Shown: positions 33,732-42,720, counted from the first letter of the stretch. The stretch: 54,833 nt of DNA from Oscillospiraceae bacterium (GCA_015065215.1 SVQT01000008.1:1-54833); one strand, 5' to 3'. Translations and numbers: made by a program. Notes: generated by a model not told the origin, from the sequence alone.

Positions 33732-34976
33732 ATGAAGCAGTTTTCGAAAATACTGAAATTTGAACTGGGCGGCTATCTCAAAAACAAGGCCTTTGTAGGG
33801 ATCACCGTATTCCTTGTGGTAGCCACCGCCATTGCTATGTTTATCCCCAATATCATCTCGGCTTTCCAATCTGACAAGCAAGGCTCCGCACCCCCCACAG
33901 AGCTGCCCGTCATGCTCGTTCACGCACAGGATAGCAACCTTTCGCGACTGGTTGGGGAGTATTTCTCTGAAGCCTTCACTGATTACAGCGTAACGGTTGC
34001 TGACGGAACCGTTGACGATGTGAAGGCACAGATCACCTCCGGCAGCGCGGCGTGCGCGTTCGTGATGAGCGGTGCCTCCTCCTACACCTATTATGTCAAC
34101 AATCTCAACATGTGGGATGCCAATACCGCTGTCGCCGACACCGTATTGCAAGAGGTTTACCGCGTAAACGCTATGATACAGCATGGCCTGACATCCGAAC
34201 AAGCGGGAGAAATTCTGTCTGTTAGGGTTGAGAGCGATACCGTTACACTTGGCAAAGACCAAATGCAAAACTATTTCTACACCTACATCATGATCTTTGC
34301 GCTATATATGGTGATTTTGCTTTACGGGCAAATGGTGGCGACCAACGTGGCGACAGAAAAAAGCTCAAGGGCGATGGAAGTCTTGGTTACCAGCGCGAAA
34401 CCAACAAGCATGATGTTTGGCAAGGTGCTTGCCTCATGCATCGCGGGATTCAGCCAGCTTGTCCTTGTGTTTGGCTCGGCGATCCTGTTCTACAATCTAA
34501 ACAAGACCAATCTTTCCAATCCTATCATCGCGTCAATATTCGATATGCCGATTGCGTTGTTTATCTATCTGCTGGTCTTCTTTGTTCTCGGCTTCCTGAT
34601 CTACGCTTTTCTGTATGGCGCGATCGGCTCAACCGCATCTAAGCTGGAAGATATTAACACTTCGGTCTTACCGATCACCTTCCTGTTTATTATCGCTTTC
34701 CTGGTCGTCATGTTCTCTATGATAGAGGGAAATGTGGATTCTGTGCTGATGCAGGTGTGCTCATATATTCCGTTCACATCTCCAATGGCGATGTTTACAA
34801 GAATTTGTATGAGCACGGTCGCTTGGTATGAAATTTTCATTTCTATCGCGATCCTGATCGGCTCTACCATTGGCATCGGTGTGCTTTCCGCAAAGATCTA
34901 CCGTGTCGGCGTTCTCCTGTACGGTACACCCCCAAAACTCTCTACAATTATGAAAACCGTATTTAAAAAATCCTAA
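33732..34976 (+). CDS. ABC-2 type permease (NatB-like)
   Basis: 414 residues. One N-terminal membrane helix (about 22-42), then a large extracytoplasmic domain (about 43-175), then five to six membrane segments (about 177-400). This is the ABC-2 type architecture of NatB. The stretch NVATEKSSRAMEVLVTSAKPTSMMFGKVL is a strong family mark. GGAGG precedes the ATG. With the upstream ATPase it forms an exporter; substrate not predictable. Closed by a strong terminator. Confidence 0.9.
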   Translation: MKQFSKILKFELGGYLKNKAFVGITVFLVVATAIAMFIPNIISAFQSDKQGSAPPTELPVMLVHAQDSNLSRLVGEYFSEAFTDYSVTVADGTVDDVKAQITSGSAACAFVMSGASSYTYYVNNLNMWDANTAVADTVLQEVYRVNAMIQHGLTSEQAGEILSVRVESDTVTLGKDQMQNYFYTYIMIFALYMVILLYGQMVATNVATEKSSRAMEVLVTSAKPTSMMFGKVLASCIAGFSQLVLVFGSAILFYNLNKTNLSNPIIASIFDMPIALFIYLLVFFVLGFLIYAFLYGAIGSTASKLEDINTSVLPITFLFIIAFLVVMFSMIEGNVDSVLMQVCSYIPFTSPMAMFTRICMSTVAWYEIFISIAILIGSTIGIGVLSAKIYRVGVLLYGTPPKLSTIMKTVFKKS

Positions 34977-35025
34977 CATCCAATTCCAAAGAACTTTGAC
35001 ACCAACCGTTTCTCCACTGCAAGAA

Positions 35026-35054
35026 GGGCGTGCCCGTTTGGGCACGCCCTTTTT
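35026..35054 (+). terminator. terminator of natAB-like operon
   Basis: GGGCGTGCCC and GGGCACGCCC around GTTT, then TTTTT. Confidence 0.9.
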
Positions 35055-35159
35055 GTTTGATGTAACTTGTGAAAACAAAGCTACGCTTTCAAGTTTTTCA
35101 AGGCCATTGCTCCCCGCAGCAATAGAGGCCGAAAGCAACCGGCAGCTCGTTTGTTGGGG

Positions 35160-35198
35160 ATAAGCGGGCTCTCCATGCCCGGGGAGTCCGCTTATTTT
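35160..35198 (+). terminator. terminator-like hairpin of unassigned transcript
   Basis: ATAAGCGG (35160-35167) pairs with CCGCTTAT (35188-35195), with inner CTC/GAG pairs; TTTTT follows. No gene precedes it, so it may end a small RNA from the 35060-35160 segment. Confidence 0.5.
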
Positions 35199-35547
35199 TC
35201 CCCCTGCTTTTCTGTGCTTTAACTGCACTTCCAATAGTAGCTGCGGTAGGTGTTAGTCAAATAGTTTGCTGCGGTAGCCTCGCTCGCAAGGCTGCTGCTA
35301 GCAATACTCGTGCCGCTGGTAGCGGTAGAGCTGCTGATCCTCCGCCGTCGGAGAGAGGGGCGCCTGATTGCCGAAACAGAAGCGGGATACCGCGCTGAAA
35401 TTCCGATCCCTGAGCATTGAACTATCAAATCCCGAAAAACGCGAAATGCATCTATGAAAATTACACTTGCAAATTGGCATAGCAAAACCCCAGAAGCCTT
35501 GCGTCGTCTAGGCTTCCGTTGCCTGCATCTATTAAGGCAACATGAGT

Positions 35548-35561
35548 TGGTGCGAGAAATC
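35548..35561 (-). repeat. decayed second copy of tRNA-Leu 3' end
   Basis: On the minus strand, about 14 nt (TTTCTCGCACCAAC) repeat the acceptor/CCA end of tRNA-Leu exactly, 119 nt downstream of the intact CCA. Further downstream are the hairpins GTTGCCT/AGGCAAC and GAAGCC/GGCTTC followed by TGGGGTTTTGC. Confidence 0.6.
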
Positions 35562-35631
35562 GTCGTGCCGTTCCGCCCGAAGCGTGGAGGGACTTGCCCT
35601 CAATGCTGTCCCGTTTTCGACCACCTAAAGC

Positions 35632-35655
35632 AAAAAAGAGCACCTTTCGGTGCTC
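35632..35655 (-). terminator. terminator of tRNA-Leu
   Basis: GAGCACC and GGTGCTC around a TTTC loop, followed on the minus strand by TTTTTT. Confidence 0.9.
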
Positions 35656-35666
35656 TTTTTGCTTGT

Positions 35667-35751
35667 TGGTGCGAGAAACGGGACTTGAACCCGTACGGTG
35701 TAAACCACACGCCCCTCAAACGTGCGCGTCTGCCAGTTCCGCCACTCTCGC
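35667..35751 (-). tRNA. tRNA-Leu(GAG)
   Basis: An 85-nt class II tRNA with encoded CCA. Acceptor GCGAGAG pairs with TTCTCGC. The anticodon stem CACGT/GCGTG encloses TTGAGGG with anticodon GAG. A long variable arm and the T arm ACGGG-TTCAAGT-CCCGT complete it. Confidence 0.95.
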
Positions 35752-35831
35752 ATAGCAACGTTATTATTATACTCAAACGGCAGACGGTTGTCAAGGCTTT
35801 TTTGAAAAGTTTTTAGGAAAAGTTTTTCCTA

Positions 35832-36782
35832 TCAAAACCCCTCCGGCAAAAGCACCGCGCCGCGGGGGATCTTGCTCCAATCGAACAGGGAAATCAGATC
35901 TTTTAGCCGCATACTTTCCGGTGAAGGGAGCAACCCAAGGGCGGCGGCAAGGGCGCCAATGACAGGGGCGGGATCGGGATAGGCCGCGCGAACACGCTCC
36001 ATACAGCCATCGCCCTCCCGTTTGGAAAGACGGCGGCCGTTCGCATCGGTCAGCAGCGGAATATGGCGGTAAACGGGGTGAGAAAAGCCAAATATTTTTT
36101 GCAAAAACATCTGCCGCGGCGTACTATCCAACAGGTCATTGCCCCGCACGATCTCACTCACGCCGGAAAGCCCGTCGTCAACCACAACGGCCAGCTGATA
36201 GGCATAAACGCCGTCTGAACGACGCACCACAAAATCAGAACAGTCCGCTTCTAAATTCTCGCTATACTCACCCTGCAAGCCATCAACAAAACCGAAAATC
36301 TCGTTTGGCACCTTCACCCGCAGGGCAGGCTTTCTATCCCGTGGCGGCGGCTCGCCGTTTTGCAAACGGTACCAGCATTTCCGATCATACTTCGGCACCC
36401 CATCCGCGCGGTGCGGTGCCGTAGCGGCATGCAGCTCCGCGCGTGAGCAATAGCAGGGATACAGTAAATCCTTTTCTTTCAATTTGTCAAGAAAGGTATC
36501 ATAGATCGCGCTCCGCCCCGATTGCCAAAGCACCTCGCCGTCAAAGGCAAGCCCCATCCAGGCAAGATCATCCAGCAGATATTTGGTATTTTCCCCCATA
36601 AAGGGACATCTGGCGGCATCCAGATCTTCAATGCGCAGTATGACCTTGCCCCCCGCCGCTTTGGCCGAGAGCCAGGAAAGCATCGCGCACATCAGGTTGC
36701 CCAGATGCAGTCTGCCGCTGGGGGTTGGCGCAAAACGCCCCACAACGGGTAGGGTTTTATTGCTTTTTTCACCGATCTCCAC
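35832..36782 (-). CDS. gluQ: glutamyl-Q tRNA(Asp) synthetase-like protein (GluQRS)
   Basis: 316 residues from a GTG at 36782 with GAGAGG 6-8 nt upstream, right after the previous stop. It has the class I GluRS catalytic core (GRFAPTPSGRLHLGNLM, with HLGN at 26-29 as the HIGH-type motif), a zinc-type CYC..C region, and the KMSKS-like RRLSKREGD. It lacks the anticodon-binding domains of GluRS, as GluQRS does. GluQRS attaches glutamate to queuosine in tRNA-Asp. It follows the ComEC-like gene closely, in the same operon. The family is commoner in Proteobacteria. Confidence 0.85.
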   Translation of the reverse strand: MEIGEKSNKTLPVVGRFAPTPSGRLHLGNLMCAMLSWLSAKAAGGKVILRIEDLDAARCPFMGENTKYLLDDLAWMGLAFDGEVLWQSGRSAIYDTFLDKLKEKDLLYPCYCSRAELHAATAPHRADGVPKYDRKCWYRLQNGEPPPRDRKPALRVKVPNEIFGFVDGLQGEYSENLEADCSDFVVRRSDGVYAYQLAVVVDDGLSGVSEIVRGNDLLDSTPRQMFLQKIFGFSHPVYRHIPLLTDANGRRLSKREGDGCMERVRAAYPDPAPVIGALAAALGLLPSPESMRLKDLISLFDWSKIPRGAVLLPEGF

Positions 36783-36794
36783 TCTATTCACCTC

Positions 36795-37631
36795 TCATTT
36801 TCCATTACCTTGAAAGGTAACGGTAGCGCCGTCGCTACTATAACAAAGATCGCCCTCTTGATCGGTACGATATACCGCGGCGCCGACCGCCGCGAGCCGC
36901 TCTAATAAAGCGGCATGCGGGAAACCGTAATCGTTATACTTACCGCAAGATATGGCCACATGGGTGGGATTTGCCATTTGCAGCAGCGCGACGCCAGTAG
37001 AAGTATCCGAGCCATGGTGCCCCGCCTTTAAAAAGTCGCAGGCCAGCTTTTCGGGCAAAACGGTGGAAAGCAAATACGCTTCCGCTTCCTCCTCGCTATC
37101 GCCGGTAAAGAGAAAAGCGGTATTGCCATACAGCAACCGGGCAATCACACTGGTGTCATTCACATCCTCCGCTTCAGCACAAACCGCCAGCACCTCCAGA
37201 GAAGCGCTCCCCAACGGGAATTGATCTCCCGCCTCGGCGTAACAGATCGCCACGCCCCGTTCGATGGCGGCTTGCAACACCAATTGATACCCCCAATCGT
37301 CTACTGCCACTGGCGAGAGAATCAACAGCTTGACGGTAAAATTCTCGATCAGCATCCGGGCATTGCCATAATGATCCTCATGGGGATGGGTTAATAGCAG
37401 GCAATCAATCTCTTTGATCCGCCGTGTGCGTAACGCCGCCCGTACCGCTTCCCTTTGGGTAGCGGTACCCGCGTCAATCATCAAAACGGCGTCACCCTGG
37501 ACCACAAGCGTGCAATCGCTTTGTCCAACATCCAGCACGGTCACCGTCAACGCTTGCGGCTGTTCACGGTGGCAACCGATCAACAAGCAAAGGCACAGCA
37601 GCAATAGTGAAACGCGTTTAAGCGAAGTCAT
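36795..37631 (-). CDS. metallo-beta-lactamase-fold lipoprotein (ComEC C-terminal-like)
   Basis: 278 residues. Signal peptide with lipobox LIGC (Cys20), then an MBL domain like the soluble part of ComEC: TVLDVGQSDCTLV, MIDAGTA, LLLTHPHEDHYGN, FTGDSEEEAE, and LKAGHHGSDTST. The DNA-translocating membrane part of ComEC is absent. It is probably an extracytoplasmic, membrane-tethered metal-dependent hydrolase, perhaps a nuclease. GGGGAGGG lies before the ATG. First gene of a unit with gluQ. Confidence 0.88.
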   Translation of the reverse strand: MTSLKRVSLLLLCLCLLIGCHREQPQALTVTVLDVGQSDCTLVVQGDAVLMIDAGTATQREAVRAALRTRRIKEIDCLLLTHPHEDHYGNARMLIENFTVKLLILSPVAVDDWGYQLVLQAAIERGVAICYAEAGDQFPLGSASLEVLAVCAEAEDVNDTSVIARLLYGNTAFLFTGDSEEEAEAYLLSTVLPEKLACDFLKAGHHGSDTSTGVALLQMANPTHVAISCGKYNDYGFPHAALLERLAAVGAAVYRTDQEGDLCYSSDGATVTFQGNGK

Positions 37632-37768
37632 ATCTGTCCCTCCCCTTGTTTTGATACTGTCATTGTATCACAAAACCTTTGTTTTGCATAGTCCGAAAAT
37701 GAAATTTAACAAAACGGGAAAGAGACAACCACCCCCTCGCATAAAATTTTGCAGATAGGAGGTGTGTG

Positions 37769-38365
37769 ATGAAGATCCGTATGACGCCGGGCGCGATTTT
37801 GCTTGTTCTGGTCCTGCTGTTCAACAAAAGCAGTTCCTTTCCCGCCACGGTTTTGGCCGCCACCCTGCATGAATGCGGTCATTTATTGGCGGCGAAGCTT
37901 TTAAAAATCAAGCTGATCCGCTTAGAATTGGATTTGATGGGCGCCAAGCTCTATCCCGCGGCACAGCTACCCTCCTATATGGCGGAGGGCTTATTGGCCG
38001 CGGCGGGCCCGGCGGCCTCGCTGCTGCTGGCATTGGTCCCGCCCCGGTCTGCCTTTTGGGCGACCGTCCATGCCGCTACGCTCTCTTTTGCCCTTTTCAA
38101 TCTACTGCCCATTGAGGGCTTTGATGGCGGGCGGATGCTGCATGCTCTGCTTGCCGCCAAAAAGGGGGAGGCCCTTGCCCATCGCGTGCTATTTGTGACC
38201 TCCTACCTCTCGCTTCTGCATTTGTTTTCTCTTTCCGCCTGCCTGCTTTTGCGGTATGGCGAAAACGCCACCTTGGCGGTTCTCGCGGCATCGCTTTTCG
38301 CGCGGCTTTTTCTCACCCTTCACCCCACGCCTCACGCTTCCCCGCGCCGCATAGAGAAAAAGTGA
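37769..38365 (+). CDS. M50 family (SpoIVFB-like) intramembrane metalloprotease
   Basis: 198 residues from the ATG at 37769 (AGGAGG 6 nt upstream; a GTG one codon earlier is too close). Site-2 protease motifs: LHECGH (His34, Glu35, His38) in a membrane helix and NLLPIEGFDGGRML for the third ligand. About five to six membrane segments, no PDZ or CBS domain. SpoIVFB-type proteases cleave pro-sigma-K within the membrane during sporulation, but no sporulation partner is adjacent, so the substrate is open. Confidence 0.85.
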   Translation: MKIRMTPGAILLVLVLLFNKSSSFPATVLAATLHECGHLLAAKLLKIKLIRLELDLMGAKLYPAAQLPSYMAEGLLAAAGPAASLLLALVPPRSAFWATVHAATLSFALFNLLPIEGFDGGRMLHALLAAKKGEALAHRVLFVTSYLSLLHLFSLSACLLLRYGENATLAVLAASLFARLFLTLHPTPHASPRRIEKK

Positions 38366-38367
38366 GC

Positions 38368-38421
38368 TTTTGAGAGAATTTGAGAGGATACGGGAGAAAA
38401 AGCGAGTTTTTGAGAGAAAAA
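38368..38421. repeat. TTTTGAGAGAAAA motif copies
   Basis: TTTTGAGAGAA at 38368-38378 and TTTTTGAGAGAAAAA at 38407-38421. The same core recurs at 3073-3085 and 44139-44151, always between genes. Confidence 0.4.
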
Positions 38422-38495
38422 CCCGAAAAAACCACGGCAATTTCCGATTTATTCCGGCAGATTGCGTTTATTTCAGAAAAATTTCGCAAAAACTA

Positions 38496-38524
38496 TTGCA
38501 TTTTTTTATGCTTTCTGTTACAAT
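38496..38524 (+). promoter_or_regulatory. promoter of potABCD
   Basis: TTGCAT (38496-38501), 17 nt, TACAAT (38519-38524); start expected near 38531. Confidence 0.75.
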
Positions 38525-38528
38525 AGCG

Positions 38529-38603
38529 CTGATAGTATAAGGGGGGACAAGTATTTGTCCCCTTTCACGCTATCTTTTTGTGATTTTAGATTTATCAGAA
38601 GGA
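38529..38603 (+). promoter_or_regulatory. structured leader of potABCD
   Basis: The transcript should begin at GATAG (38531-38535), which can pair with CTATC (38570-38574) to enclose an inner GGGGACA/TGTCCCC hairpin and end in TTTTT (38575-38579), a terminator shape. CTGATA (38529-38534) could instead pair with TATCAG just before the AAGGAG site. This suggests attenuation or translational control; no known riboswitch class is recognised. Confidence 0.45.
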
Positions 38604-38616
38604 GTATTTGTGTGGA

Positions 38617-39762
38617 ATGAACAACACGCTGATTAAATTGAGATCAATCGCAAAATCCTTTGACGGTGAGCAAGTCCTTTGCGGCATTGATCTTGATATC
38701 CACGACAAAGAATTTGTTACCCTGCTGGGCCCCTCCGGATGCGGTAAGACCACCACTCTGCGCATCATCGGCGGCTTTGAATCCCCTGATACGGGCGACG
38801 TGTTTTTTGACGGCGAGCGCATCAACGAGCTACCCGCGCACAAGCGTCACGTGAATACCGTTTTTCAGAAATACGCCCTCTTTCCCCATCTGAATGTGTA
38901 TGACAACGTGGCGTTCGGACTCCGTATACAGAAGATCAAGGAGGAGGAGATCCAGGAACGGGTACGGGAAATGCTGATCATGACAGGGCTGAAGGGCTTT
39001 GAGACCCGCCGCCCCGCCACCCTTTCCGGCGGCCAGCAGCAACGTGTGGCCATTGCCCGCGCGCTGATCAATCGCCCCCGTGTTCTCCTTTTGGACGAGC
39101 CCTTGGGCGCTTTGGACCTCAAACTGCGCAAGGACATGCAAAACGAGCTCAAGCGCATCCAGCGCGAGACCGGCATTACCTTTATTTACGTGACCCACGA
39201 TCAGGAAGAGGCGCTCTCTATGTCAGATACCGTGGTGGTAATGGCCGATGGCAAAATTCAGCAAATTGGCACCCCCACCGATATTTACAACGAGCCGGTG
39301 AACGCCTTTGTGGCTGACTTTATCGGTGAATCCAACATTCTGGACGGTGCCATGCTGGCCGATCAAAAGGCGCGTTTTGCCGGACACACCTTTGACTGCG
39401 TGGACGGTGGCTTTGCCAAAAATGAACCGGTAGATATTGTCATCCGCCCCGAGGACGTGGATGTTGTACCGATAGAAAAAGGGATGCTTTCCGGAACGGT
39501 TTCCGGCGTAACCTTCAAGGGCGATTACTATGAAATCATCGTAGACGTGTGCGGCTTTAAGTGGATGATCGAAACCTCTGACTATGTGGCGCCCGATGCC
39601 CGTATCGGCCTTTATATCGAGCCGGATGCCATCCACGTGATGAAGAAATCCGAGTATTCCGGCAAATTCGGTGACTATTCCACCTTCTCGGAGGAGATGG
39701 ATCATCTCTCCGATCCCGGTGAGGAGGCAAGCGAAGATGAAGAAGAAACTGTCACTCCTTGA
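38617..39762 (+). CDS. potA: polyamine ABC transporter ATP-binding protein PotA
   Basis: 381 residues from the ATG at 38617. The AAGGAG site is 12 nt away, rather far; a TTG at 38608 is an alternative. Walker [12 protein letters not shown]-loop FQKYALFPH, signature LSGGQQQR, Walker [12 protein letters not shown] and switch [13 protein letters not shown], then a C-terminal TOBE-type domain (about 240-365) and a short acidic tail. It energises spermidine/putrescine import through PotBC. potB starts inside its 3' end, so the genes are tightly coupled. Confidence 0.95.
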   Translation: MNNTLIKLRSIAKSFDGEQVLCGIDLDIHDKEFVTLLGPSGCGKTTTLRIIGGFESPDTGDVFFDGERINELPAHKRHVNTVFQKYALFPHLNVYDNVAFGLRIQKIKEEEIQERVREMLIMTGLKGFETRRPATLSGGQQQRVAIARALINRPRVLLLDEPLGALDLKLRKDMQNELKRIQRETGITFIYVTHDQEEALSMSDTVVVMADGKIQQIGTPTDIYNEPVNAFVADFIGESNILDGAMLADQKARFAGHTFDCVDGGFAKNEPVDIVIRPEDVDVVPIEKGMLSGTVSGVTFKGDYYEIIVDVCGFKWMIETSDYVAPDARIGLYIEPDAIHVMKKSEYSGKFGDYSTFSEEMDHLSDPGEEASEDEEETVTP

Positions 39763-40567
39763 GCGTGCCGCTGCCGTCCCCCATATCGTGTGGGCGGTCA
39801 TGTTCATTGTGGCACCGCTGCTTTTTGTGATTTATTTTGCCTTTACCGACAGCAAGACCGGTCGCTTTTCTTTCGGCAACATCGCCGCCCTCTCCTCTTA
39901 CGGTGAGATCTTTTTGGTGTCGATCTGCTTTGCGTTGGTGGCCACCTTCTGCTGCCTGTTGATCGGCTATCCGCTGGCATTCGTCATGTCCCGCTGCAAG
40001 CCCTCTACGCAAAAGCTGCTGACGGTTCTTTTGATGCTGCCGATGTGGATCAGCCTGCTCATCCGCACCTATTCGCTCATGACCCTGATGGAAAACGGCG
40101 GTCTGATCAACTCTTTGCTCACGGCCATGGGGCTGGATCCCATCCAAATGGTGGGCACAGGAGGAGCGGTGATCTTGGGTATGATCTATGACTTCCTGCC
40201 CTATATGGTATTGCCCATCTTTACCTCGATGCAAAAGATGGATCCCCGCTATCTGGAGGCCGCGGCGGATCTTGGCTGTAACAGCTTTCAGACCATGTTC
40301 CGTGTCGTATTGCCCCTGACCACACCCGGCATCATTTCGGGGGTGACTATGGTCTTTGTGCCCTCTATTTCCACCTTTTACATCTCGCAAAAGCTGGGCG
40401 GCGGCAACTTTGACCTGATCGGCGATACCATCGAAAGGCAATTCCGCTATCCCTCCACCTACCATGTAGGCGCCGCCATCTCACTTGTGATGATGATCCT
40501 CATTTTGATCTCGATCGCGGTGATGAACCGCTTTACCGATGAGGAGGAAAGGGGGATGATGGTATGA
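39737..40567 (+). CDS. potB: polyamine ABC transporter permease PotB
   Basis: 276 residues from the ATG at 39737 (GAGGAGG 9 nt upstream), overlapping potA by 26 nt. About six membrane segments. The EAA loop is EAAADLGCNSFQTMFRVVLPLTTPG (about 195-219), as in PotB. It forms half of the polyamine channel. It overlaps potC by 4 nt (ATGA). Confidence 0.94.
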   Translation: MKKKLSLLERAAAVPHIVWAVMFIVAPLLFVIYFAFTDSKTGRFSFGNIAALSSYGEIFLVSICFALVATFCCLLIGYPLAFVMSRCKPSTQKLLTVLLMLPMWISLLIRTYSLMTLMENGGLINSLLTAMGLDPIQMVGTGGAVILGMIYDFLPYMVLPIFTSMQKMDPRYLEAAADLGCNSFQTMFRVVLPLTTPGIISGVTMVFVPSISTFYISQKLGGGNFDLIGDTIERQFRYPSTYHVGAAISLVMMILILISIAVMNRFTDEEERGMMV

Positions 40568-41379
40568 AAACACTTTCCCGCATTTATATGTGGTTGGTAT
40601 TCGCCCTGCTCTACGCCCCCATTTTAGTATTGGTCGTCTATTCCTTTAACAAAGGGGGCTCTTTTGCCGAATATACCGGTGTCTCCTTTTATTGGTACAG
40701 CGAGCTCTTTCATGACAGCGCCGCATTGCTTTCGCTGAAAAACTCGCTGATGCTGGCGGTCAGCGCCGCCGCGCTTTCCACCTTGATCGGCACCTTTGCC
40801 GCGCTTGGCCTGGATCGCATGCGCAACCGCTATCTCAAGGGCGCCATCAACTCGGCAACCAACATCCCGATGATGAACCCGGATATTGTCACCGGCGTTT
40901 CGATGATGCTGCTCTTTGTGGCTGTCGGCGGTTGGTTGAAGCTGACCGATACACTGGGCTTTGGCACCATGCTGATCGCCCACACCACCTTCTGCCTGCC
41001 CTATGTCATCCTATCGGTTCTGCCCCGTTTTCGCCAGTTTGACAAATCGCTGCGTGAAGCGGCAATGGACCTTGGCTGTACGCCGGCGCAATCCTTTTTC
41101 AAGGTGGAGCTCCCCCAGATCTTGCCCGGTGTCGTTTCGGGTCTGATCATGGCCTTTACCTTATCGCTTGACGATTTCGTCATCAGCCATTTCGTCAGCT
41201 CCCCTGACTTTCAAACCCTTCCCCTTTATATCTATAACCAAACGGCGCACGAGGTCAAGTTCAGCATGTACGCGCTGTGCACGCTGATCATCATCGCTAT
41301 TCTGGCCCTGCTGCTTCTGGTCAACTTTGCCGGCGGTATCGGGGACCGCACCAAAAAACGGAAGGAGGCGGTCAAATGA
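40564..41379 (+). CDS. potC: polyamine ABC transporter permease PotC
   Basis: 271 residues, six membrane segments. EAA loop EAAMDLGCTPAQSFFKVELPQILPG near residues 160-184 and the PotC mark SLDDFVISHFVS. It is the second half of the polyamine channel. It starts on the ATGA overlap with potB and ends on the ATGA overlap with potD. The C-terminus is basic (RTKKRKEAVK). Confidence 0.94.
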   Translation: MKTLSRIYMWLVFALLYAPILVLVVYSFNKGGSFAEYTGVSFYWYSELFHDSAALLSLKNSLMLAVSAAALSTLIGTFAALGLDRMRNRYLKGAINSATNIPMMNPDIVTGVSMMLLFVAVGGWLKLTDTLGFGTMLIAHTTFCLPYVILSVLPRFRQFDKSLREAAMDLGCTPAQSFFKVELPQILPGVVSGLIMAFTLSLDDFVISHFVSSPDFQTLPLYIYNQTAHEVKFSMYALCTLIIIAILALLLLVNFAGGIGDRTKKRKEAVK

Positions 41380-42656
41380 AGCGTTTTCTTACCACGTTTT
41401 TGGTCATTTGCATCCTGTCCTTCCTTTTCCTCTTCTTCACCTCCTGTGACAGCGGAGGCAATGTCACCACCCTGTACGTCTACAACTGGGGGGAATATAT
41501 TTCAGACGGTTCGGAGGGATCGCTGGATGTCAACGCCGCCTTTGAGGTGTGGTATGAGCAAGCCTACGGTCAAAAGATCAAGGTCAACTACTCTACCTTT
41601 TCCTCAAACGAGGATATGTACGCTAAGCTCGTCAGCGGCGCCACCAGCTATGACATTGTCATCCCCTCGGATTATATGGTAGAGCGACTGCTCAAAGAGG
41701 ATATGCTCCGCCCCTTGAACACAGCGAACATTCCCAATCTGCAAAACATTGATATGACCGCCGTGATTGGCGAAGGAAAGCCCTACTACGACATTGACAA
41801 GGATCATTCTGATAAGACCTATTCTGTCCCCTACACCTACGGCACTGTCGGTATTATCTATAATAAGACCATGCTCCGTGCCGAGGATCTTGCCAAAATC
41901 GAGGCAGGTGAGGGCTCTTGGGACATCATGTGGGATGAGCACTATAAGGGCAACATTTTGCAATTCAACAACTCCCGTGACGCGTTTGCCACCGCCATGT
42001 TCAAAGAGGGGTACTTGGTCAACACCACAAGCGAGGCGGAATGGCGTGCCGCGCTGGATGCGCTGATGAAGCAAAAGCCAATTGTGCAGGGCTATGTTAT
42101 GGACGAAATCTATAATAAAATGAGCAGCGGCTCCGCAGCCCTTGCCCCCTACTATGCCGGTGACTTTTTCACCATGTACGAGGATAATGAGGATCTTGGT
42201 TTCTTCTACCCTACCGAGGGCACCAATGTTTTTGTGGATGCCATGTGTATCCCCAACACCTCTAAAAATCCTGAGCTTGCCGAGCTTTATATCAATTTTA
42301 TGCTTTCCGAGGAGGCAGCCACCGCCAACGCGGAATATATCTGCTATGCTACCCCCAATAAGTTGGTGCGCGAAAGCGAAGACTATATCGGCGCGATGGA
42401 GGAGCTGCATCCCGACGCTATGAGTATTCTTTATGATACCGACGGTATCCAGCTGCAATTCTATGAAAACCTGGATGAGGAGCAATTGGTATTGCTCAAC
42501 AACCTGTGGGAGGAATTGAAGATCGAAAGCTCGATCGGCTCCGCCATTATGATCATCGCTTGCGTGATTGCGGGAGCTGCCATCGGTCTTGGCATCTTCT
42601 TCTTTGTACGCCGCCGCAGACGAAAGCGCTATACAGATACCCTTTGGGAGAATTAA
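41376..42656 (+). CDS. potD: polyamine-binding lipoprotein PotD with C-terminal membrane helix
   Basis: 426 residues from the ATG at 41376 (GGAGG upstream). Lipoprotein signal with FTSC (Cys24), then a PotD-type binding protein: VYNWGEYIS, IPSDYMVERLLKEDML, SVPYTYGTVGIIYN, and FYPTEGTNVFVDAMCIP. Unusually, it ends in a hydrophobic helix (about 389-411) and an Arg-rich tail (RRRRRKR), so it would be held at both ends of the chain. Last gene of potABCD, before a strong terminator. Confidence 0.93.
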   Translation: MKRFLTTFLVICILSFLFLFFTSCDSGGNVTTLYVYNWGEYISDGSEGSLDVNAAFEVWYEQAYGQKIKVNYSTFSSNEDMYAKLVSGATSYDIVIPSDYMVERLLKEDMLRPLNTANIPNLQNIDMTAVIGEGKPYYDIDKDHSDKTYSVPYTYGTVGIIYNKTMLRAEDLAKIEAGEGSWDIMWDEHYKGNILQFNNSRDAFATAMFKEGYLVNTTSEAEWRAALDALMKQKPIVQGYVMDEIYNKMSSGSAALAPYYAGDFFTMYEDNEDLGFFYPTEGTNVFVDAMCIPNTSKNPELAELYINFMLSEEAATANAEYICYATPNKLVRESEDYIGAMEELHPDAMSILYDTDGIQLQFYENLDEEQLVLLNNLWEELKIESSIGSAIMIIACVIAGAAIGLGIFFFVRRRRRKRYTDTLWEN

Positions 42657-42673
42657 CCCCCAAAACGGTACGC

Positions 42674-42712
42674 AAAAAGGCCTCACATCGCCAAGATGTG
42701 AGGCCTTTTCCT
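42674..42712. terminator. bidirectional terminator between potD and malic enzyme
   Basis: AAAAGGCCTCACATC and GATGTGAGGCCTTTT form a 15-bp stem; both strands end in T-rich tracts. Confidence 0.92.
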
Positions 42713-42720
42713 TTCCTTTT

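Larger units (their letters stand above)
34977..35666. other. 690-nt gene-free stretch with hairpins and tRNA-tail copy
   Basis: It begins with the natB terminator. It then holds a hairpin-rich segment (ATTGCT/AGCAAT flanked by GGCC, about 35102-35130), a terminator-like hairpin at 35160-35198, and about 260 nt with no recognised feature. A minus-strand frame at 35219-35485 has low-complexity Ser/Thr/Ala composition and is not convincing. A decayed tRNA-Leu tail and the tRNA-Leu terminator follow. No protein gene is supported. Confidence 0.55.

Noticed and set aside
34761..35234. 157-codon minus-strand frame after natB
   Set aside because: It is antisense to the natB end and crosses two terminators; start and composition are not convincing.
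35219..35485. 88-codon minus-strand frame
   Set aside because: Ser/Thr/Ala-rich product with no recognised family and no ribosome binding site; at most a degenerate remnant.
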